Source: Holosporales bacterium (GTDB lineage: Bacteria > Pseudomonadota > Alphaproteobacteria > BNTO01). Taken from it: a stretch of 11,967 nucleotides of DNA. The DNA is taken from the NCBI GenBank assembly GCA_031270515.1, contig JAISXM010000050.1, positions 1 to 11,967 of the forward strand, given 5' to 3'. Of the stretch, positions 8,501 through 11,967 are shown piece by piece (the first letter of the stretch is position 1; each line of letters begins with the position of its first letter). A model generated the notes under the pieces. The model did not search any database, was not told the DNA's origin, and saw only the letters and a program-made list of their open reading frames with translations. A program made the translations under genes and the position numbers.

Positions 8501-9243
8501 TATCCGAAAGCACGACAGGGGAAACGTTGGCGGAGAAAATTTCGCAGATGGAGACGCAACTGAGCCAAGTCGCCGATGACGTGACGGGGGCAAATGAGCG
8601 CATCGATACAATCGACGGCTCTGTTGATACGCTAAATCAAGGTTTGGCAGGAGAAGTGTCCGCTCGCGAAGCGCTGGCTACGCAAGTGTCTAACGCGCAA
8701 GCAATGCTGACAGGGATGGGCGTGCAGTACCTTACACTTCAGGGAACTCTTGCGAATCTTAATACCAAGCTGGAGGAGGTAAAAGCGCTGGGGGTAACGG
8801 ATGCAGTCGCAAATTTGCAGACGGATATGTCAACGCTGAAGCCAAAGGTCGCGACGCTGGAGGCAGATGTGGGGGGATTGGACGCAAACGTCAGCACATT
8901 AAGCTCTAACGTGGGCACATTAAGCACAACAGTCGGCGGATTGAATACAAAGGTCGACGGACTGGAGACAGATGTGGGGAGCTTAAGCTCGAGGGTTGAC
9001 GATATGGAAGAGACCGTGGAAAGCTGCGATACATTTATGACGACGACGCAAGCATCTGTCGACGAACTATACACAGCAATAGGAGGGGCGACTGCACTTA
9101 TTGGCAATATCGAAGGCACGCTAACGCTCTTTGGCGATCGCTTGGACACTCTGACCGCCGCAGTTAATGCCATCAATACGGAGCTTCATTCCATTGATTC
9201 GAATTATGACTATGGAGACATTTCTGTGGGCAAAGGAAGCTAG
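5503..9243 (+). CDS. Large exported coiled-coil protein, 1246 residues
   Basis: No family is recognised. The first 27 residues (MTPITKFYFN, then APLLLLFAAS) look like a Sec signal peptide; the cleavage site is unclear, perhaps near CVGS. Residues 28-70 are very acidic, and an arginine cluster RPRRRR follows at 71-76. From about 95 onward the protein is mostly coiled coil rich in A, L, S, T, N, D and Q, with L/V/I at heptad core positions. Two breaks are visible: a glycine run (645-650) and a Pro/Thr-rich linker with TEP and DPGQT-like repeats (934-966). Residues 1116-1171 are eight unbroken heptads with V at one core position and L (last one M) at the other, from VATLEAD to VDDMEET. No C-terminal membrane anchor, YadA-like barrel or sorting signal is seen; the end is YDYGDISVGKGS. 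A long secreted or surface rod is likely, as an adhesin-like or structural protein. That role is inferred from architecture alone. Confidence 0.8.
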   Translation: MTPITKFYFNAPLLLLFAASHNFCVGSEVDPDAVEYASGSENEEEDHAASEVGAPADLPTSTDEESATGHRPRRRRHPYPVQTCEDPWGLVRQLPDRFREQNRVNQEFDHSLRVIAGSVDELKRQVSSCNNVNSDVKSLKIKTTKIDDANVLNDKHIASIEEQCDILRREIERVDQFSAASLNAQKDDILNQANMRFVAMRDDVREHMNAQFVAQQNALSGILHQVNGDLGLLKRVLGASSETKSLPDHFLRKNRLDTLIDDVTNLSGQVAIALNRIGNPLELNVHEIYHGFDDELIEPLNVVGLITRLAEHLLTIKNTFEERVHSLASEDMRPAMEALDEHSQQLVQNANNIQTLAAVLGSVTADDVTNLQNIEELVDSKVHEAVTNDETNEKILEKLRSLVGGEVNKHIETLLNKVTVCEAAVAPVMQLAQNVGATSATVSAHEARLSALDTNVAAISSGFATLQNNFNEVSVLSSTATSNVTDLTRRVSELETSVDQHKIDIPMIKQDIERLEGKQTTDLEALNELITNLSSSLSSLTSRVDSTDEDLSNKLNQKAAEFLAANGALETTVTQNKQSIDAQLLELQNFISTVQASDASQHNDLLSLITDVNNLKGTLADFNIESAQGEMTARIIGLETYVGSGGGGGGDAGPNLTSQVATINTQLETFNSSLTALTLESASTSTLAASLNLRLSQIEGADYGTRIAAIESANVASLIASLDVASLNTRVAALEGGQFDSKIAALNTALSTQISALEATSLANFSNAETNINRVDDKLDTLKEQIDEELDLLRNTLGGLSVEELSLLSTNVSTLQSGLSTLKSDTEAALADLGTRTQTLESNTYFAVAEQVTAYQQEVAGMIAAAIGNITNPDDSTAPDVLTRLNALESGQAECESARTTQETFNSDTSESLQTLDARITSEIAIVKALITGTPIPTEPTEPTDPGDTDPGQTNPGQTTPPTITDPDIQSAIAALQSEINALNTEYEAVQALLAEKVGVSESTTGETLAEKISQMETQLSQVADDVTGANERIDTIDGSVDTLNQGLAGEVSAREALATQVSNAQAMLTGMGVQYLTLQGTLANLNTKLEEVKALGVTDAVANLQTDMSTLKPKVATLEADVGGLDANVSTLSSNVGTLSTTVGGLNTKVDGLETDVGSLSSRVDDMEETVESCDTFMTTTQASVDELYTAIGGATALIGNIEGTLTLFGDRLDTLTAAVNAINTELHSIDSNYDYGDISVGKGS
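8848..9015 (+). repeat. Eight consecutive V..L heptads within the coiled-coil gene
   Basis: These codons encode residues 1116-1171, eight heptads in perfect register, each starting with valine and with leucine three positions later (methionine in the last). Repeated DNA words such as the codons for GGL and STLSS suggest growth by duplication, followed by drift. Confidence 0.75.
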
Positions 9244-9249
9244 GAAGAT

Positions 9250-9305
9250 TAACGCGGATGAGGAAGAATAACGTGGACAGTTATAGTAACACGGATGAAG
9301 TATAA
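9250..9305. repeat. Three degenerate 18-19 bp repeats between the two exported-protein genes
   Basis: Units 9250-9268, 9269-9286 and 9287-9305 each begin TAAC(G/A)(C/T)GGA and fill most of the 91-bp gap. The last unit ends in the TATAAT hexamer at 9301-9306, so the repeats overlap a likely promoter. Confidence 0.45.
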
Positions 9306-9306
9306 T
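9301..9306 (+). promoter_or_regulatory. Possible -10 element for the 380-residue gene
   Basis: A perfect TATAAT lies 28 bases before the ATG at 9335, in the 91-bp gap after the coiled-coil gene. No good -35 is present at 16-18 bases; TGGACA at 9274-9279 is 21 bases away. The gene may have its own promoter, be read from the upstream gene, or both. Confidence 0.4.
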
Positions 9307-9334
9307 TGTTATTAATTAATAAAGGGATGCACAT

Positions 9335-10477
9335 ATGATATTAAGTAAAAACATAAAGTGGTTAGTTATTGGGTTTATTGCGAGCTGGGGAACAAATTTA
9401 AACGCATCTAGTAAAGTTATGCGGAAGTACGCAAACAATTTGCATGATCATGAGGATATACAGCAGCATCCCCTTCCAACGATTGCAACTGGCGACGAAT
9501 GGCATTTACGTTGGGAATCTTCCTATATATACGGAAACTTGGCTGTAGGAAAACTTTCTCCAGATGAGAAAGCAAGTTTAGATCAGTGGTTATACTTAGA
9601 CTTAAGTAAGGATAACGTCAATGGCGTGGCGCATTCTATATTTAATGCATTGCTGAGGGGGCAAAGTTGGTTAGGGGTGGATAGATATGCGAGCGAAACA
9701 CTTGTAAAAATCGGGAAGGGCGTTCGAGATGACAAAATATACGATTTGAAGGAGAGCGTAAAACAGTGTTGTCTTGAATGGGCAACAGGGCAGTTAACTT
9801 ATTTTGAAAATCCAATCAAACAATGTATTATCGCGAAACAACCATTACCGCATGACCTCGCAATTGCAATAGCTAAGTTGTTATACCAAGCGGATTATCA
9901 GTCGAATTTGTTCAAAAAATGGGTGCGCACCGTTGTCGCTAGTGAGCCCACAATAACTCTCGACAAAGAAACACGTGAGATGTGTGATAAGTGTGCTACA
10001 CAGATATTTGCTCTGATGGCCCCAGATTTGGTGGCCGCAGATCCATCTTGGCCACCAATGTTCGTGCCTAATGTCGGTCACGCTGCCTATCTAAAACAGA
10101 TAGACGCGTCTGATATGCATTCGGCACGTCAGCACGTGTGGAGGGCTTTCGTATTGGAGGGTTGTCCGCAACTGTCGCAATTGCCTGACGTATCACCAAT
10201 ATGGCCAGATGGATGGTGGGGAACATGGAATGCTGCATTTTATGAAGCATTGCGCTCAATGATGCTTAGATTGGCGCCGAGCAACGTGCAAGAGATCATA
10301 GACCGCTTAAAGAGGATATCGCCTGACGTATTGCCGACAACATGTCCGCCAGATTTGATGGAGTTGCTTACGCCAATAAAAATTGATGAACATCAAGTGC
10401 GCCCAGCTGTGTATCAGGCCTGGATGAAGGCTTGGGAGTATACATGTGAGGTGTGTGCACAAGTGACGCCTGAATGA
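9335..10477 (+). CDS. Exported protein of unknown family, 380 residues
   Basis: The start ATG 9335-9337 has AAAGGGA seven bases upstream. Residues 1-24 form a signal peptide: basic MILSKNIKW, hydrophobic LVIGFIASW, and a likely cleavage after NLNA. The mature part is globular, mostly helical in appearance, and tryptophan-rich (for example WPDGWWGTWN). It has scattered cysteines, including MCDKCA and a C-terminal CEVC, possibly disulfides or a metal site. I recognise no catalytic motif or family. Residues 61-75 (ESSYIYGNLAVGKLS) resemble the last 15 residues of the upstream coiled-coil protein. The gene follows that gene by 91 bp on the same strand, so the two may be co-expressed and act together outside the cytoplasm. 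That is inference. Confidence 0.75.
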   Translation: MILSKNIKWLVIGFIASWGTNLNASSKVMRKYANNLHDHEDIQQHPLPTIATGDEWHLRWESSYIYGNLAVGKLSPDEKASLDQWLYLDLSKDNVNGVAHSIFNALLRGQSWLGVDRYASETLVKIGKGVRDDKIYDLKESVKQCCLEWATGQLTYFENPIKQCIIAKQPLPHDLAIAIAKLLYQADYQSNLFKKWVRTVVASEPTITLDKETREMCDKCATQIFALMAPDLVAADPSWPPMFVPNVGHAAYLKQIDASDMHSARQHVWRAFVLEGCPQLSQLPDVSPIWPDGWWGTWNAAFYEALRSMMLRLAPSNVQEIIDRLKRISPDVLPTTCPPDLMELLTPIKIDEHQVRPAVYQAWMKAWEYTCEVCAQVTPE

Positions 10478-10506
10478 GGTTTGGGTACATAACTTAAGGC
10501 CAAAAA

Positions 10507-10541
10507 CCTTGTCGGGGAAAACCTAGTATTCCGCGACAAGG
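10507..10541 (-). terminator. Strong hairpin with a T run on the minus strand
   Basis: CCTTGTCGGGGAA (10507-10519) pairs with TTCCGCGACAAGG (10529-10541) with one mismatch in 13 and a nine-base loop. On the plus strand it lies 30 bases after the stop of the 380-residue gene but is not followed by T's. On the minus strand it is followed by TTTTTGG, the form of an intrinsic terminator. No minus-strand gene is nearby, so it may protect the exported-protein gene from antisense transcription, work weakly on the plus strand, or be a leftover. Confidence 0.45.
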
Positions 10542-10607
10542 CTGCCCTTCAAATTCACAATGTTTTCGCTATTGGGACGTCTTGTAACCAAAATGTTTCG
10601 CAAAGGC

Positions 10608-10801
10608 CGTCCTTACGAAAAATTTTTAACAAGAACCCGTTGTTTCTCGTTCTTTGAGAATCGTATACTTTTTAACCATAGTAAAAAATAGCCACGACAC
10701 CGGGGCCCCATAACAAACAAGTTGAAACTCGTTATCATGCAAGACCTGGATGAGGAGAAAAATTCAACTTGTTTTTATGGACAGATATTGTGTACAATTA
10801 A
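10608..10801 (+). repeat. rpn leader repeat, copy A
   Basis: This 194-bp segment before the complete rpn gene recurs at 11774-11967, at a constant offset of 1166 with no indels. About 17 bases differ, so identity is about 91%. It contains a 12-bp perfect inverted repeat, AAACAAGTTGAA (10715-10726) with TTCAACTTGTTT (10763-10774). Their 36-base spacing is followed by T's, which could block read-through from upstream. It also carries a GGGGCCCC palindrome (10702-10709) and the -35 of the rpn promoter. With 10478-10607 it makes up the 357-bp gap before the rpn start; apart from the hairpin at 10507-10541 I see nothing else there. Confidence 0.85.
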
Positions 10802-10816
10802 TAGTAGTAGTATAAT
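10788..10816 (+). promoter_or_regulatory. sigma70-type promoter of the rpn gene
   Basis: TTGTGT (10788-10793) and a perfect TATAAT (10811-10816) are 17 bases apart. Transcription would begin near 10823, giving a leader of about a dozen bases before ATG 10835. The -35 and surrounding bases are kept in the downstream copy of the repeat (11954-11959). Confidence 0.55.
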
Positions 10817-10834
10817 AGCATTTTGGGATGTGCG

Positions 10835-11767
10835 ATGTCTTCATTGTTAAGCCCGCAAATCGACTTTGTTTTCAAAAATATCTTTGGTGTGGAAGGCAAA
10901 GAGCCACTATTAATCTCGTTTTTGAACTCTTTGTTCAAAGGTAACCCCGTGGTTAAAAGCCTTACGCTGGGCAACACAGACATTTGCAAAACAAGGCACG
11001 ATGGCAAATCCAATCGTTTGGATGTGAGAGCAACCATCGACGATGGAACTCAGCTGGATATCGAAATTCAATGCCACAATACGGAAGAAATTCCTCAGAG
11101 AGCGTTGAATTACCTGGCGAATCTCATGCCGGAAGTTATAAACGAAGGTGAGTCTTATGTCGTGTCGAAGGCGATCGGCATATGGATACTGGGCGAGAAC
11201 ATCATAAAAAAACGCAAGGCCGCGATAACAGAGTGTTACATGGCAACGTTGCCACACGATCCGGAGCCTTATTATATAGACAATATGCGCCTTATTTTTA
11301 TTGAATTGCCGAAGTTTTGCCCACAGGATGCTCCTGCACAGGATTTGTTGACGGGGTGGCTTGCTTTTTTGAAAGATCCGGTCGGTATGGATAAAACATA
11401 TATGAAGGTGCAGGAGGTGAAGGAGGCTATGAATACATTGAAATATATTAGCTCAGATAAGAAGCTGCGGGAGGCGGCACTTTTGAGGCAAAGGGAGATC
11501 AATGATCGACATAGCGAGATGACTGTGGCAATACAGCGGGGAGAGGCCCGAGGAAAAGCCCTAGGAGAGGTCATAGGAGAGGCCCGGGGAGAGGCCCGAG
11601 GAAAGGCCATAGGAGAGTCAATAGGAGAGGCAAAGATCAAGACAAAAATCGCCATTTCTATGCTAGAGAAAGGATTGTCTTTGGATGTTATTAGTGATTA
11701 CACAGGGATGTCAGTCCATGAAATTAATACTATTCAGAAAGATGGCAAGTTGAACGCTGAAATGTGA
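10835..11767 (+). CDS. Rpn-family PD-(D/E)XK nuclease (complete)
   Basis: The product has 310 residues, typical of Rpn / 'PD-(D/E)XK nuclease family transposase' proteins, DNA endonucleases linked to recombination and phage defence. The N-terminus LLSPQIDFVFKNIFG is the family signature. The nuclease core shows D63 in RLDVRA and E77 and Q79 in LDIEIQ, the PD-(D/E)XK acidic pair and ExQ variant, so the active site looks intact. Residues 236-267 are eight tetrapeptides of the GEAR/GKAI type, and 268-310 is the HTH-like tail (TGMSVHEI). I chose ATG 10835 over TTG 10823, because TTG sits at the predicted transcription start and ATG has GGGA upstream and begins with the family consensus. An internal in-frame ATG at 11429 has strong ribosome-binding sequence. 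The gene lies between two copies of a leader repeat, and a related 3' end sits at the left window edge. Family is sure; present function is inferred. Confidence 0.92.
   Translation: MSSLLSPQIDFVFKNIFGVEGKEPLLISFLNSLFKGNPVVKSLTLGNTDICKTRHDGKSNRLDVRATIDDGTQLDIEIQCHNTEEIPQRALNYLANLMPEVINEGESYVVSKAIGIWILGENIIKKRKAAITECYMATLPHDPEPYYIDNMRLIFIELPKFCPQDAPAQDLLTGWLAFLKDPVGMDKTYMKVQEVKEAMNTLKYISSDKKLREAALLRQREINDRHSEMTVAIQRGEARGKALGEVIGEARGEARGKAIGESIGEAKIKTKIAISMLEKGLSLDVISDYTGMSVHEINTIQKDGKLNAEM
11411..11427 (+). promoter_or_regulatory. Internal Shine-Dalgarno sequences within rpn
   Basis: AGGAGGTGA at 11412-11420 matches the 16S anti-SD complement over nine bases and ends eight bases before the in-frame ATG 11429. 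A second AAGGAGG ends two bases before it. Such a sequence inside a coding region is uncommon and suggests internal translation initiation, though VQEVKEA codons rich in GAG/AAG could produce it by chance. Confidence 0.5.
11429..11767 (+). CDS. Candidate internally started C-terminal Rpn product (RpnS-like), 112 residues
   Basis: From the internal ATG the frame of the full rpn gene continues to the same stop. It would give the C-terminal 112 residues: helical linker, tetrapeptide repeats and HTH-like tail, without the nuclease domain. In studied Rpn systems a short protein is translated from within the long gene and inhibits the toxic nuclease (intragenic antitoxin). The position and strong SD here fit that arrangement. 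No internal promoter is clearly visible, so it would be made from the rpn transcript or an unrecognised promoter. It is a prediction, not shown. Confidence 0.45.
   Translation: MNTLKYISSDKKLREAALLRQREINDRHSEMTVAIQRGEARGKALGEVIGEARGEARGKAIGESIGEAKIKTKIAISMLEKGLSLDVISDYTGMSVHEINTIQKDGKLNAEM
11540..11635 (+). repeat. 12-bp coding repeats (GEAR/GKAx tetrapeptides) in rpn
   Basis: Eight in-frame units of 12 bp start with GGA/GGG (GEAR, GKAL, GEVI, GEAR, GEAR, GKAI, GESI, GEAK). Several share GGAGAGGCCCGAGG-like DNA, so unit number can change by slippage without breaking the frame. Such variable linkers are common in this family. Confidence 0.75.
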
Positions 11768-11773
11768 CAGGGG

Positions 11774-11967
11774 CGTCCTTACGAAAAATTTTTAACAAGA
11801 ACCCATTGTTTCTGGTCCCTTGAGGATCGCACACTTTTTAACCGTAGTAAAAAATAGCCACTAAACCGGGTTCCCAGAACAAACAAGTTGAAACTCGTTA
11901 TCATGCAAGACCTGGATGAGGAGAAAAATTCAAATTGTTTTTATGGGCAGGTGTTGTGTACAATTAA
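11774..11967 (+). repeat. rpn leader repeat, copy B (runs off the window)
   Basis: This begins seven bases after the rpn stop and matches copy A through the window end, including the -35 TTGTGT (11954-11959). The spacer then reaches CAATTAA at the edge. One arm of the inverted repeat carries a mismatch here (TTCAAATTGTTT). By analogy with copy A, another rpn paralog should start about 34 bases beyond the edge. Confidence 0.85.

Noticed and set aside
5817..9176. Several minus-strand ORFs of 60-145 codons inside the coiled-coil gene
   Set aside because: They are antisense shadows of a Ser/Ala/Thr/Leu-rich gene (serine- and valine-rich translations), with no RBS and no coherent protein features.
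10737..10850. 37-codon ORF in the rpn leader beginning ATGCAAGACC
   Set aside because: It has no RBS, spans the -35/-10 promoter and overlaps the rpn start out of frame. Conservation in the second repeat copy is explained by the repeat itself.
11540..11635. Repeats in rpn as a CRISPR-like array
   Set aside because: Units are 12 bp, contiguous, in frame and lack spacers; they are coding tetrapeptide repeats.

Overview
The window looks like an accessory stretch of a bacterial chromosome. The Rho factor has an alphaproteobacterial look. Together with Rpn-family nuclease paralogs and a cluster of exported proteins of no recognised family, it suggests a host-associated or intracellular alphaproteobacterium, perhaps of the Holosporales/Paracaedibacter type. 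That placement is inference; no rRNA is present to test it. Base composition is moderately AT-rich, with GC-richer patches in the longest gene.

Layout. Positions 1-142 are the 3' end of an Rpn-family (PD-(D/E)XK) nuclease gene, followed by five degenerate 19-21 bp repeats. A minus-strand housekeeping block follows: rho (282-1544), a possible 45-codon leader ORF (1634-1771) and tRNA-Arg(ACG) with encoded CCA and its own promoter (1854-1971). A 67-bp element with 15-bp perfect terminal inverted repeats (MITE-like, 17 bp if TA flanks are counted) lies at 1993-2069. Two tandem minus-strand paralogs come next (2095-3516 and 3753-5169). Both encode HExxH zincin-like proteins with a lipoprotein-type leader, and an 87-bp imperfect palindrome separates them. 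The second has lost two bases inside the signal-peptide codons, so its ATG and RBS are out of frame with the body. On the plus strand, 5503-9243 encodes a 1246-residue exported coiled-coil protein and 9335-10477 an exported 380-residue protein of unknown family. Finally 10835-11767 is a complete Rpn-family nuclease gene. Its roughly 190-bp leader is repeated (about 91% identical) right after its stop codon and runs off the window, implying that another rpn paralog follows.

How it fits together. The middle of the window (2095-10477) is a run of four genes for proteins predicted to leave the cytoplasm: two putative metallopeptidase lipoproteins, one long rod-like protein and one secreted protein. 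The coiled-coil C-terminus and the N-terminal part of the 380-residue protein share a 15-residue segment centred on YxYG..-VGK, the only visible link between those two. A role at the cell surface or in host contact is inference. This block is flanked on both sides by co-oriented rpn sequences, which could recombine. The complete rpn gene has a Shine-Dalgarno-rich in-frame internal start at 11429, in the position expected of the small intragenic antitoxin (RpnS) described for this family.
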